Made by a program: the position numbers and the translations under genes | From: Actinomyces oricola | GTDB taxonomy: Bacteria; Actinomycetota; Actinomycetes; Actinomycetales; Actinomycetaceae | Assembly (NCBI RefSeq): GCF_004104015.1 | Contig: NZ_RYFV01000008.1 | Location: 30,048-94,047 of the forward strand | Direction: 5' to 3' | Length of the DNA stretch: 64,000 nt | The notes under the pieces: model-generated | Told to the model about the DNA's origin: nothing | Seen by the model: only the letters and a program-made list of their open reading frames with translations | The model's database searches: none | Part shown: piece after piece, positions 30,801 through 38,932 of the stretch | Layout of the letters: each line of letters opens with the position of its first letter | Numbering within the stretch: position 1 is the first letter of the stretch

Positions 30801-33403
30801 TGGGGCGCGGCGCAGACACCCCCGACGCCGACGCCATTCACCGCTCCCTGCTGGTGGGGCTGCTGTCGAATGTGGGCAGTTGGGACGAGCGGCGCCGGGA
30901 GTACGCCGGGGCGCGCGGGACCCGCTTCATCATTTGGCCCGGCTCCGGCCTGCGCCGCAAGACCTACGAGTGGGTCATGACCGCCGAGCTGGTGGAGACC
31001 TCCCGCCTTTTCGCCCGCACTGTGGCCAAGGTGGATCCCCGCTGGGTGGAGGAGGCCGCCGAGCGGGCCGGGCTGCTGCGCCGCGTCCACGGCGAACCCT
31101 ACTGGTCCACGAAGCACGGGGCGGCCATGGTCCATGAGAAGGTGCTGCTGTACGGGATGACGCTGGTCGCTGACCGTCCCGCCACCCTGGTGTCGGTGGG
31201 CACGCCCTCGGCCCGCGAGGTGGCCCGGGAGATGTTCATCCGCTCCGGGCTGGTGGAGGGCGACTGGCACGCCCGCCACGCCTTCGTGGAGCGCAACCGG
31301 GACCTTCTCGAGGAGCTGGGGGACGTAGAGCGGCGCCGTCGTGAGCATGGGCTGCTGGCCGACGACGAGGCGCTGGTGAGCTTCTACGACGACCGTCTCC
31401 CCGAGGAGGTCACCGGCGCGGCCGCCTTCGACGCCTGGTGGAAGAGCGAGCGGCGACGCCACCCCGATTTGTTGGACTTCACCCGCGAGCTGCTACTGCC
31501 CGGCGGCGACGACGCCTCGGGCTACCCCGACACCTGGGTGCAGGGGGACCTGACCCTGGGGTTGGAGTACGTCTTCGACCCCGGCAGCGCCAACGACGGC
31601 GTGAGCGTGCTGGTGCCCGTGGAGGTGCTGGGGCGGCTGCGCCCCGACGGTTTCGACTGGCTCGTGCCGGGCCTGCGCCCCGAGCTGGTGGTGGCCACCA
31701 TCCGGGCCCTGCCCAAGCGGGTGCGACGCCAGTTAGTGCCGGCCCCCGATGTGGGCGCTCAGGTGTGGGCCGCCATGGAGCGGGATTACCCGACGCCGCC
31801 GGGCGCCAGTGCCCCACGAGTCCCCTTCGAGGAGGCCTTTGCGGCGACGACGGCGCGCCTGCGCGGCGTGGAACTCACTGAGGCGGACTGGGCGGAGGCC
31901 GCCCAGCGACTGCCCGACCACTTGAAGATGGCCTTCACCGCCCTGGACGCCGCCGGGCGGGTGCTGGGGCGGGACACGGACCTGGTGGCGCTGCAGCAGC
32001 GCCTGTCGGGGCGCACCGAGGCCGCGGTGCGCCAGGTGGTGCGCGGGGCCCTGGCTCAGGCCATGGCCGAGGCCACCGAGCGGGAGGCCTCACGGGGCCG
32101 CCGGGGCCCTGGGGGGAGCGGATCGTCCCGCCCGGGCGGCTCATCCCAGGGCGGCGCGTCCTCCGGGGGGCGCCGGGGCCGCGGGGGTGCCTCCCCCGGT
32201 CGTGCTCCCGGCGCCGGGGCGCCCGGGCGGCCCCCGGCCCCGGGGGTGGAGCCAGGGGCGGCCCCGGGTGCCGGCGGGCCGGGGGCGGGCGGAGGGGACG
32301 CGGGCGCCTCAAGGCGCAGGAGCGCCCTTCGCGCCGGGCTCGCCGAACGCACGGGCCTGACCGACTGGCCCCAGCATGTGCCCGGCCTGGGGGACCCGCA
32401 GGCCTCCACCATTCCGGCGACCGTGGAGTCCACGGGCGCAGCGGGTCTGATTGTGCGCGGCTACCCCACGCTCCTGGCCGCGGGAGGGGCGGCGCCGCTG
32501 CGGCCCAGCGCCGGCGGGCAGCGGGCCGGGGCGGATTCGGCGGGGACTCCGAGCCGGGCCGGTGCGGCGGGCGCACAGGATTCTTCACGCCGAGCCGGCG
32601 GAGCATTGGGGCCGAGCGCGGACCTGATGATCCTGTCGGACGCCGTCGGCCAGGCCCGCGAGCACGGAGCCGGGGTAACGGCCCTGGCCCTGGCCCGCAC
32701 GATGCTGCCGACGGGCCGGGTCTCCAGCCGGTGGAGCGGATCGGAGGCGTTAACGCTGGCGGCCTCCCCCTACCGCAGCACCGAGGAGTTGGTGGCCGAC
32801 CTGCAGCTGGCGGCAGCGCGCGGCGTGGCGGACCGGTGGGCCACTGCGACCGGGCGGCCCTTGGCCCAGGTGCGCGAGCGGGCCGTCTTCACTGCTCTGG
32901 TGGGGGTCATGCGCCAGGAGTTGGAGGACGAGGTTCACCGGCTCGCACAGATCGTGGTGCGCACGCTCTCAGCGCAGCGGGACGTGGAGCGGGCCGTGGG
33001 GGCGCACACCTCGATGGCGCTGCTGCCGGTTTTGCAGCAGGTGCGCAAGCACGCCGCCGAGCTGGTCTTCGACGGCTTCATCACGGTCACACCGGCCACC
33101 GAGCTGGCGCACCTGCCCCGCTTCCTGACGGCTCTGGCCATGCGCGTGGACAGGGCGGCCTCCTCGCCGTCCGCGGCCGCCCAGGATGCGGCGCTGGCCT
33201 ACCAGGTCGGCGAGGCCCTGGAACTGGTGTCTCAAGCGAGGGCGCGGGCGGCGGCGCTGCCCCCCAACGCCGAGCGCGAGGCGGTGCTGGTGGAGGCCAC
33301 GTGGATGGTTGAGGAACTGCGGGTGAGCCTGTTCGCCCAGAGACTGGGCACGAGCCGTAAGGTCAGTATGAAGCGTTTGAGCAAGCTCCTGGCCGCGGTC
33401 TGA
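27887..33403 (+). CDS. hrpA: ATP-dependent RNA helicase HrpA
   Basis: A protein of 1,838 residues, longer than the usual 1,300 because of added low-complexity tracts. Residues 1-200 are a charged Gln/Arg/Gly-rich tail. The DEAH helicase core follows: Walker A AGETGSGKTTQ (about 244), DEAHERSLNIDFILGYLS (about 345), SATI, then a 130-residue Gly/Ala/Pro insert between the two RecA domains (29170-29570) and LATNVAETSLTVPGIRYVID with QRSGRCGR. HA2/OB domains and the HrpA C-terminal region follow, interrupted by Gly/Pro-rich tracts at 32090-32330 and 32480-32620. It unwinds RNA in mRNA processing or ribosome rescue. Start chosen at MESQTQ with GAGG upstream. Confidence 0.95.
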   Translation: MESQTQRNDDATTPAAASATGTISPETRDATGPGRPRRSIPGPDQHRSQDLQDRSREDRAPRSQEDQGGGGDRGGTRGSQDQRTRHHGQEDRAPHRQDGHGQDGKDPHPSRQEQGRERGGQGRPSAPIGATQGNRETCNRQIAASAPVGTTQEGQSLTPDRRERPPRPQRRGGRNNRHRPDRSRDGHPDRSRGGGRRRSWPGFTPEQLAERAASVPALVYPDELPVSARREEISAAIRDHQVVIVAGETGSGKTTQIPKICLGLGRGVTGMIGHTQPRRIAARTVAERIASELDTPIGRDGVVGYQVRFTEEVGERTLVKLMTDGILLAEIQSDPMLARYDTIIVDEAHERSLNIDFILGYLSRLLPSRPDLKVIITSATIDSARFAEHFGRHEVGDRGRPFTVPAPVIEVSGRTYPVEIRYRPLVPDAVEDQGPDGAPAAPGGPGQASGAPGGPGQASAAPGGPDAPDSASRQPSPAAPGELTDAELEALTSPDPAVRAAARARREAARSAAQAAGHFPRGRGGSRGRGRDGGRTGPGGRAGSRGQAGAGGSDEPRDQVTGILDAVDELMAEPSGDILVFLAGERDIRDTESALIDHLGPRYTADGRSRTPGAVEVVPLYSRLSAAEQHRVFEAHSCRRIVLATNVAETSLTVPGIRYVIDPGLARISRYSNRTKVQRLPIEPVSRASADQRSGRCGRLADGIAIRLYSRADFDSRPEYTEPEILRTSLASVILQMAALGLGAVEDFPFLDAPDPRQVRSGIQLLTEIGAIKTDGGARGDRAGGKTREDRGDRGPLTGGSRRGPRLTAVGRRLARLPIDPRLGRMLLEAGERGCTGEVLVIVAALSIQDVRERPADRQEASDALHRRFADPTSDFLTYLNLWRYLRTQARELSGSAFRRMCRTEFLHYLRVREWIDVHAQLRQMARPLGLDAAPVELPTARAIRAAGRALEAGTQAATIANGDVAAAVVALGRGADTPDADAIHRSLLVGLLSNVGSWDERRREYAGARGTRFIIWPGSGLRRKTYEWVMTAELVETSRLFARTVAKVDPRWVEEAAERAGLLRRVHGEPYWSTKHGAAMVHEKVLLYGMTLVADRPATLVSVGTPSAREVAREMFIRSGLVEGDWHARHAFVERNRDLLEELGDVERRRREHGLLADDEALVSFYDDRLPEEVTGAAAFDAWWKSERRRHPDLLDFTRELLLPGGDDASGYPDTWVQGDLTLGLEYVFDPGSANDGVSVLVPVEVLGRLRPDGFDWLVPGLRPELVVATIRALPKRVRRQLVPAPDVGAQVWAAMERDYPTPPGASAPRVPFEEAFAATTARLRGVELTEADWAEAAQRLPDHLKMAFTALDAAGRVLGRDTDLVALQQRLSGRTEAAVRQVVRGALAQAMAEATEREASRGRRGPGGSGSSRPGGSSQGGASSGGRRGRGGASPGRAPGAGAPGRPPAPGVEPGAAPGAGGPGAGGGDAGASRRRSALRAGLAERTGLTDWPQHVPGLGDPQASTIPATVESTGAAGLIVRGYPTLLAAGGAAPLRPSAGGQRAGADSAGTPSRAGAAGAQDSSRRAGGALGPSADLMILSDAVGQAREHGAGVTALALARTMLPTGRVSSRWSGSEALTLAASPYRSTEELVADLQLAAARGVADRWATATGRPLAQVRERAVFTALVGVMRQELEDEVHRLAQIVVRTLSAQRDVERAVGAHTSMALLPVLQQVRKHAAELVFDGFITVTPATELAHLPRFLTALAMRVDRAASSPSAAAQDAALAYQVGEALELVSQARARAAALPPNAEREAVLVEATWMVEELRVSLFAQRLGTSRKVSMKRLSKLLAAV

Positions 33404-33604
33404 GAGGCCGCGGCTCAATGCCCGCGCGACCGTAGGCGCGCCCCAGGACGGTGGCGTCCTGTGGTGCCGCCGGGCGCAGTCCGGGCAGGCGGGCGGCAGT
33501 ACCCTGGCTCACCCCTGGCCCCGCCCGACGACGGCGCCCAGGACCAGGCCGTGCACGGGGTTCAGCTGGCGCGCCCGCGCCGCCCCGCCGGCCCGTTCGG
33601 GGCC

Positions 33605-35131
33605 TTAAAGCACGGCGGACATGAGGCGGCAGACGTTGTCAATGTAGCGGCGGTACCAGGGCTCGGCCGCCCACTCGGCGACGGTGAGCTCGGAGGATAC
33701 GCCCCGGTAGTACTCGTCGTTGTGGCGCAGCAGGTCGTCGAGGTCCCCGCCGAAGGCCAGCAGCATCATCTCGTAGTTCAGGGCGAAGGAGCGGAAGTCC
33801 ATGTTGGATGAGCCAATGACCCCGACCTCCCCGTCGACCGTCATGTACTTGGCGTGCAGCACCGCCGGCGCCGGGTAGCGGTAGATGCGCACCCCGGCGG
33901 ACAGCAGCGCTGAGTAGTAGGAGCGCTGGGCGTGGTTGACAATGAACTGGTCGGACTCCTGGCCGACGAAGAGTTCGACGTCAACCCCCCGGTAGGACGC
34001 GGAGGTCATTGCCGCTAGCAGCGCCTCGTCGGGGATGAAGTAGGGGCTGGTAATGGACACGCGCTCCTTCGCCCCGTGGATGAGGGACAGGAACATCCGC
34101 AGGTTGGGCTGGGTGGGGTATCCGGGCCCGGAGGGAATGATCTGCATGGCGTTGAGGACGGCGTCGGGGCGTCCGGGCTGGGGCGCAGGATCCCCGACGG
34201 CGGGGGGGCGCCCGCCGCTGGCCTGCATCTGCAGCCAGGCCGACTGCCGGGCGGACAGGTCGACGACGTCGAGCTGCTCACCGGATTCGAAGAACCAGTC
34301 CATGGCGAACACGGCCTGGGCCTCGGCCACGATTTCCCCGGTGACTTCTACGGACAGGTCTTCCCAGACGCGTCCGGCCCTCTGGTTGGAGCGCAGCCGG
34401 TAGGTGGGGTCAATAATGTTGTGGCTGCCGATGAAGGCGCGGGCGGAGTCAACGATCAGGACCTTGCGATGGTTGCGCAGGTCGGGGCGGCGCCAGCGCC
34501 GCTTGTGCGGCAGTAGCGGCATCATGAGGTGCCACTCAATGCCGGCGGCGGTCAAGCGCGCCCCCAGGCTTCTCCATCCGGGGTACTTGCGTGAGCCCAG
34601 ATGGTCCAGGAGGAGGCGCACTTTGACGCCGCGGGCGGCGGCGCGGGCCAGTGCCGAGTAGAAGATGTCAGTGACCTCGTCCCAGCTTTGAATGTAGAAC
34701 TCAATGTGGACATGGTCGGTGGCGGCGTCAATGGCGCGCGCCATGACCTGGTAGGTGGACACGGAATCCGAGTGCAGGGCAATGACCTCGCCGGTGACGC
34801 AGGGAAGACCGGTTAGCCGCCGGTTCATGCGCAGCACCGAATCCAGGGAGGACGAGGGCCTGGCACCGGGCGGGGTGTCGGCCATGTCGCGCGTATAGGC
34901 CAAGGTGGTTTCGTTGACGGCTAGTTGCTGCTCGTAGCGCTTCCCGCTGACCCAGGGGCTGCCCAGGAGCAGATAAAGGGGCAGGCCGACGACCGGCAGT
35001 AGGAAAATGAGCAGGAGCCACGCCGTGGACGAGGAGGGCCTGCGGTTCTCCGGAACAGTTCCCAGGGCCACAATCTTGATGAAGTACTCCGCCACGACCC
35101 ACAGGGTGGTGAGAACCGGCGGCAAGGTCAT
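33605..35131 (-). CDS. cls: Cardiolipin synthase (phospholipase D family)
   Basis: A protein of 508 residues starting at ATG 35131 (MTLPPVLTTLWVV). Two N-terminal membrane helices are visible (VLTTLWVVAEYFIKIVAL; AWLLLIFLLPVVGLPLYLLL). Both HKD motifs of bacterial cardiolipin synthase are intact: NHRKVLIVDSARAFIGSHN and HAKYMTVDGEVGVIGSSN. The reaction joins two phosphatidylglycerols into cardiolipin and glycerol at the membrane. The frame stays open 75 bases further upstream, but those residues are not conserved and a -10-like CATTAT lies six bases before the chosen ATG. Confidence 0.94.
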   Translation of the reverse strand: MTLPPVLTTLWVVAEYFIKIVALGTVPENRRPSSSTAWLLLIFLLPVVGLPLYLLLGSPWVSGKRYEQQLAVNETTLAYTRDMADTPPGARPSSSLDSVLRMNRRLTGLPCVTGEVIALHSDSVSTYQVMARAIDAATDHVHIEFYIQSWDEVTDIFYSALARAAARGVKVRLLLDHLGSRKYPGWRSLGARLTAAGIEWHLMMPLLPHKRRWRRPDLRNHRKVLIVDSARAFIGSHNIIDPTYRLRSNQRAGRVWEDLSVEVTGEIVAEAQAVFAMDWFFESGEQLDVVDLSARQSAWLQMQASGGRPPAVGDPAPQPGRPDAVLNAMQIIPSGPGYPTQPNLRMFLSLIHGAKERVSITSPYFIPDEALLAAMTSASYRGVDVELFVGQESDQFIVNHAQRSYYSALLSAGVRIYRYPAPAVLHAKYMTVDGEVGVIGSSNMDFRSFALNYEMMLLAFGGDLDDLLRHNDEYYRGVSSELTVAEWAAEPWYRRYIDNVCRLMSAVL

Positions 35132-35137
35132 ATGCGC

Positions 35138-35143
35138 ATAATG
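35138..35143 (-). promoter_or_regulatory. Possible -10 element of a leaderless promoter (cls)
   Basis: CATTAT on the minus strand stands six bases before ATG 35131; it matches only the two most conserved -10 positions. Confidence 0.35.
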
Positions 35144-35447
35144 CCACGCCGGTGGCGGCCGGACCCGCATGAGGCCCCGGTCAGGTCGCGGACCGCGCTT
35201 AAGCATGGCGATGGCCCGCCCCGGTATGGATCAACCGGGCCGGGCCTATCGCATCGAAGTCGCTAGCCGGTTCCCACGCCGGAAGCGGTACTCCCTTCAC
35301 CGAGCGACAGAACCGCATTCCCTTGGCTACGGCCCCGCCTCCAGGGCGACCCTTCAACAGCACTCCCCAGTACCTCGTGGCCGCCTCTGGTCGGTGGCAG
35401 TAACTACTATGCGGGTCCCGCCTGAGAAAACACCCCAGATCGCCCTG
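35144..35447. other. Intergenic region upstream of cls
   Basis: About 300 bases without a supported gene; it separates the terminator of the secreted-protein gene from the cls promoter. Confidence 0.5.
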
Positions 35448-35471
35448 AAAAACCCCTGGGAATCAAGGGGG
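35448..35471 (-). terminator. Rho-independent terminator of the secreted-protein gene
   Basis: On the minus strand CCCCT and AGGGG pair around an eight-base loop and are followed by TTTTT. It lies about 60 bases downstream of the stop at 35534. Confidence 0.65.
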
Positions 35472-35533
35472 CGGTGGCGAACCAATACACCCGGGACCGG
35501 CAGTGCGCCCGGCTCGTCCCGGCCCCGGCGCCC

Positions 35534-37138
35534 TCAGGTCGAAGGGGTCGGATCGCCGAAGAAGCGACGGAAGTAGCCGTAGAAATTCCAGTTCCCCCAG
35601 CTGGTGCACTCATCCCCGCCCGCGGCGGCGGCGGCGTTGGGCTGGTAGGGCGTGTAGGCGTACAGGCCGGCAGTGGCCTGGTTGGCGGCGGTGAACGCGG
35701 AGCTGCCGCAGGCGGCGTCCGGGGAGTAGGCCACCTGCGTCGTCTTGCCCGCCACCACCTGAAAATCCTCGGGGATGAGCCGGTAGCGCTGGAACTGGGA
35801 GGCCGCCCCGTAGATCTGGGCGAAGAATCCGGCCCACTCCTCATTGCAGGACCGCCCGTCCGGGCAGCCGTAGCCGGCGGCGGCCTCATAGGCCCAGGCG
35901 CTCAGAGTGGGGCCGGAGGCGGTGAGCAGCCCCTGCTCCTTCTGGATGAGGACCAGCAGGACCTGAGGGTTAATGTCACAGGCGAGGGCCACCTTAGAGA
36001 TAATGTCGGCGGCGGTCTCCCCCCTGGCCCCTTTGTAGCCGCCGGGGCAGGTAATGGAGGCGTCGCGGTCCTCGGTGTCGAAAACGGCCTCAGCCAGGCA
36101 GACGGTGCCGTCCTCCCCCGGCTGACACCCCTCGTTAATATTCTCGATGAAGGCCGCGATCTCATCACGGCTCATCGCGGTCTCATCGTAGAAGATCTCG
36201 TCGTCAATAATGTGCTCGGGATCAAAGCCGGTCATGTCGAGGTAGACGGGGGCGGGGGCGGTGGCGTCGGGGCTCTGAGAGGCCACCACCTGCCTGTTGA
36301 GGCGCATGGTGTTGACCGCCATGGCACCGGCAAGGACGACGGCCACCAGCACCGCGAGCAGCACCGCTGTGTGCAGCGCCCTCAGCCAGCGACGGCGCCG
36401 TCGCAGCCTCAATGTTGCGTTCAACCGCTTTCGGTTGGAACGACGGCGGGAGGGGCGGTTGTGGGCGGAGCCGGCGCCCCGGTGGGTCTTTCTACTGCCG
36501 GCGGCTCCTGCGGCCCTGCCGGTGTGCGTCGCGCGCTGGTTTGAAGCCCGGCTCGTCGTGGTGCGGGTCTGCGCCTGCCGGTCTGCGGCGCCTCGAGTGC
36601 CGCGCCGTTTGCCCTTCTGGCCGCGCCCTGCGCCTTTCTGGCCGTGCCTTGCTCCAACGCTGCGGCTGACGGCGGTGGCGCGCTTGGCGTCGTACCTGCG
36701 GTGGCTGGCGGACTGCCGGGCGGTGCTCTTCGACCCGCGACCGGAGGCGCGAGGAGTCCGCCCCACGGCGTGCGAGCCCTTGTCGGGCTGCCGCGAGGCG
36801 CTCGCAGCCTTATTGGTCTTATTGGTCTTATTGACCCGATTGACCCGCCCCGGGGTGCGCGCGGCCCTGTCGGCCCGCCCCGAGGAGCGCACAGCCCTGT
36901 CAGTCCGCGCGGCTTTGCCGGGCTGCCGCGAGGCGCGCGCGGCTTTGCCGGGCTGCCGCGAGGCGCGCGCGGCTTTGCCGGGCTGCCGGGAGGCGCGTAC
37001 GGCGCTACCAGTCCGCCGAGTACTGCGATGACGCCCGGCTGCACCGCCCTTCTTGCTGGCGGTACCCATGCGGCCGCCACTAGCCCGCCGCCCGTTGACA
37101 GGGCGGCGTCCAGGGCGAGGCTTCAAGGAGGAACGCAT
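35534..37138 (-). CDS. Basic-tailed secreted or anchored protein with lysozyme-like domain
   Basis: A protein of 534 residues. ATG 37138 is preferred because GGGAG lies ten bases upstream; an ATG three codons earlier is too close to it. Residues 1-250 are extremely Arg/Lys-rich, with three ASRQPGKAAR repeats. One membrane helix follows (ALHTAVLLAVLVAVVLAGAMAV), then a roughly 270-residue extracellular domain with paired cysteines. Its segment CDINPQVLLVLIQKEQGLLTA resembles the glutamate-bearing helix of lysozyme/transglycosylase-like folds; similar actinobacterial proteins are often annotated hemagglutinin. A peptidoglycan-related role is inferred. The basic tail could bind nucleic acid or teichoic polymers. 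Confidence 0.72.
   Translation of the reverse strand: MRSSLKPRPGRRPVNGRRASGGRMGTASKKGGAAGRHRSTRRTGSAVRASRQPGKAARASRQPGKAARASRQPGKAARTDRAVRSSGRADRAARTPGRVNRVNKTNKTNKAASASRQPDKGSHAVGRTPRASGRGSKSTARQSASHRRYDAKRATAVSRSVGARHGQKGAGRGQKGKRRGTRGAADRQAQTRTTTSRASNQRATHTGRAAGAAGSRKTHRGAGSAHNRPSRRRSNRKRLNATLRLRRRRRWLRALHTAVLLAVLVAVVLAGAMAVNTMRLNRQVVASQSPDATAPAPVYLDMTGFDPEHIIDDEIFYDETAMSRDEIAAFIENINEGCQPGEDGTVCLAEAVFDTEDRDASITCPGGYKGARGETAADIISKVALACDINPQVLLVLIQKEQGLLTASGPTLSAWAYEAAAGYGCPDGRSCNEEWAGFFAQIYGAASQFQRYRLIPEDFQVVAGKTTQVAYSPDAACGSSAFTAANQATAGLYAYTPYQPNAAAAAGGDECTSWGNWNFYGYFRRFFGDPTPST
36911..37000. repeat. Three 30-bp in-frame repeats in the secreted-protein gene
   Basis: Units start at 36911, 36941 and 36971 and encode ASRQPGKAAR on the minus strand. 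This is a coding minisatellite. Confidence 0.9.
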
Positions 37139-37219
37139 CGCCGCCATGCTCCCACACCCGCGTCACGACCTGGCCCCGGCGTGCCTCACGCCACTGTGAT
37201 TCGTGTCCGAAGCCGCCGC

Positions 37220-37225
37220 TAGGCT
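37220..37225 (+). promoter_or_regulatory. -10 element of a leaderless promoter (SprT-like gene)
   Basis: TAGGCT is followed by six bases and the GTG at 37232; no Shine-Dalgarno sequence is present. Confidence 0.6.
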
Positions 37226-37231
37226 GTCGAT

Positions 37232-37750
37232 GTGGACCTGTCCAATGTTCTCAGCCTCGCCCGCGCACTCATGGAGGAGCACGGGGTGGGCGCCTGGGGC
37301 CTGGAATTCGACCGGGCCCGCAGGCGCGCGGGCCAGACGGACCACGCCCGCAGGCGCATCACCCTGTCACGTCACCTCATGGCCCTGTACAAGGAGACGG
37401 AGGTGCGCGAAACCATCCTGCATGAGATCGCTCATGCCCGCGTCGGCGCCGCCCATGGGCACGACGCCGTCTGGGCCGCTGAGGCCCGCAGGATCGGTTC
37501 CAGCGGACAACGGCTCGTGGCCGAGCACGCTCCGCGAATCGAGGGCAGGTGGGTGGGCACCTGCCCGGCCGGTCACACCATCAACCGCATGCGCAGGCCC
37601 GCCGCGCCCATGGCCTGCGCCCGCTGCGGACAGTCCTTCCGCCTGGATCACCTGCTGTCCTGGACATACGACGGCGCACCCATGACTCCTGAGAGGATCG
37701 GCGAGCGCTACGCCCGGATCCTGGCCCGGGTGCGCCGGAGCCAGGCGTGA
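37232..37750 (+). CDS. SprT-like zinc metalloprotein
   Basis: A protein of 172 residues starting at GTG 37232. The gluzincin motif HEIAHARVG near residue 66 supplies two zinc-binding His and the catalytic Glu, with HGHDAVW as the downstream ligand region. The C terminus has a zinc ribbon (GTCPAGH and CARCGQSF). This is the SprT/Spartan-like arrangement; eukaryotic members cut DNA-protein crosslinks, and bacterial function is little known. It converges on a small membrane-protein gene with a perfect palindrome between them. Confidence 0.88.
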   Translation: MDLSNVLSLARALMEEHGVGAWGLEFDRARRRAGQTDHARRRITLSRHLMALYKETEVRETILHEIAHARVGAAHGHDAVWAAEARRIGSSGQRLVAEHAPRIEGRWVGTCPAGHTINRMRRPAAPMACARCGQSFRLDHLLSWTYDGAPMTPERIGERYARILARVRRSQA

Positions 37751-37779
37751 CCCCGCCGGGCCGTGAGGGCATTAGCACC

Positions 37780-37801
37780 GGCCCGGCGTTAACGCCGGGC
37801 C
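37780..37801. terminator. Bidirectional terminator-like palindrome
   Basis: A perfect 22-bp palindrome (GGCCCGGCGTT and its complement) lies between two convergent genes, 30 bases after the SprT-like stop and 9 bases from the other stop. Confidence 0.6.
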
Positions 37802-37810
37802 GGGCGGGCC

Positions 37811-38128
37811 TCAGTAACCGTAGGAAGAAGAAGACGTGCCTTGGAAAAGGGTAAGGCCCCCCAGCACCAAGAAAATGATCGAGAGAACGACGCCAATGAG
37901 CATCCAGATGAACTGCGCCCGCGCCCAGTTCTTGCGCGACTCCGAGGCGCTCCCGCCGAAAGCGACCACAAGCAGGTAGATGAACCCCACCAGGGGAATC
38001 GCGCAGATGAACAACGTGAGCATCCAAGCACCCACGGAGTCTGCTGGATTAGTCGTCTGGGGGGCGTAGTGGACGGTCTGGGCCGGGGCCTGCTGGGCGG
38101 GAGGCTGAGCCGGATAGTAGGATGACAC
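37811..38128 (-). CDS. Small two-helix membrane protein
   Basis: A protein of 105 residues starting at GTG 38128, with GAGAGGAAA upstream. Residues 1-30 are a Pro/Gln/Tyr-rich cytoplasmic tail (SSYYPAQPPAQQAPAQ). Two membrane helices follow (AWMLTLFICAIPLVGFIYLLVV and AQFIWMLIGVVLSIIFLVLGGL) joined by a charged loop (SESRKNWARA). The layout is common in actinobacterial small membrane proteins of unknown function. It is monocistronic. Confidence 0.75.
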   Translation of the reverse strand: MSSYYPAQPPAQQAPAQTVHYAPQTTNPADSVGAWMLTLFICAIPLVGFIYLLVVAFGGSASESRKNWARAQFIWMLIGVVLSIIFLVLGGLTLFQGTSSSSYGY

Positions 38129-38366
38129 GACTGTTTCCTCTCAGATGCGATGTCGCCACGCGACGCGGGAAGATTCCTGGCCCCCAGCCTAGGCCCTGCG
38201 GGCCAGGTGCGACGAGGAGCAGGAGGGGGGAGAAGAGCCCGTTGCGTTTCCTCCTGTCGGCGGATCCGCTGGGCGACTGGAACTCGGGAAGATAAGCCAT
38301 GTAGCTCATAGAACTCATGGCAGCACCGCCAGTGTACAGCCGCTCCCAACCAGAAAGGGCCGCATT
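38129..38366. other. Divergent intergenic region
   Basis: About 240 bases between the small membrane-protein gene and the YbjQ gene. The YbjQ ribosome binding site AGAAAGG lies near 38355. No gene or clear operator is seen. Confidence 0.5.
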
Positions 38367-38699
38367 ATGCTCGTCACCACCACCCCCACCGTCGAGGGCT
38401 ACCCCATCACCCAATACCTGCGCATCGTGTGCGGTGAGACCATTGCTGGAGTCAATGTGTTCAAGGACCTCGCCGCGGGCATCCGCAATGTGGTGGGCGG
38501 CCGTTCCGAGGCCTACGAGCGGGAGCTCACTCAGGCCCGCGAGACCGCCCTGGCGGAGATGGTTCAGCGCGCCCAGGAGCTCGGCGCTGAGGGCGTTGTC
38601 GGTGTGGACATCGACTACGAGACGCTGGGCACCGACAATGGCATGCTCATGGTGACCGCCTCGGGGACCGCCGTGCGCTTCTCCGCCGTCAGGAACTGA
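38367..38699 (+). CDS. YbjQ/UPF0145 family protein
   Basis: A protein of 110 residues, full length for the family (about 100-110). It starts [30 protein letters not shown] and contains the conserved [20 protein letters not shown] and [16 protein letters not shown] segments. The fold forms pentameric rings related to heavy-metal-binding domains; no enzymatic role is established. It is followed by two GC hairpins. Confidence 0.92.
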   Translation: MLVTTTPTVEGYPITQYLRIVCGETIAGVNVFKDLAAGIRNVVGGRSEAYERELTQARETALAEMVQRAQELGAEGVVGVDIDYETLGTDNGMLMVTASGTAVRFSAVRN

Positions 38700-38730
38700 A
38701 CCTGGCGGCGCGCCATCCCTCACCGCTCAG

Positions 38731-38752
38731 GCCCGCCCCTCGCGGGGCGGGC
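38731..38752 (+). terminator. GC hairpin after the YbjQ gene
   Basis: GCCCGCCCC and GGGGCGGGC pair around a four-base loop, 32 bases after the stop. A second near-copy lies at 38805-38827. Confidence 0.55.
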
Positions 38753-38804
38753 AGCCATAGGACGGGCAGCGCGCAGCTTCATCGGCACCCGACTCACCCA
38801 TAGC

Positions 38805-38827
38805 GCCCGCCCCCTTGAGGGGCGGGC
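38805..38827. terminator. Second GC hairpin between convergent genes
   Basis: GCCCGCCCC(C) TTGA GGGGCGGGC repeats the stem of the hairpin 74 bases upstream and is followed within ten bases by a TTTTA run on the plus strand. Confidence 0.55.
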
Positions 38828-38932
38828 CGCGCAGTTTTACGGGGCCCTGGTTCTACAGCGCCCTGAGGGCGCTCAGGGGTGCCCGGCCCCACCAGCCGCA
38901 GATCTCGCCCGCCCGCGCCCTCTCCTCGGCTC

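Noticed and set aside
26819..31462. Very long open frames on the strand opposite the methyltransferase and hrpA
   Set aside because: They mirror conserved helicase and methyltransferase codons in a GC-rich genome, have no ribosome binding sites and show only low-complexity Gly/His/Asp composition.
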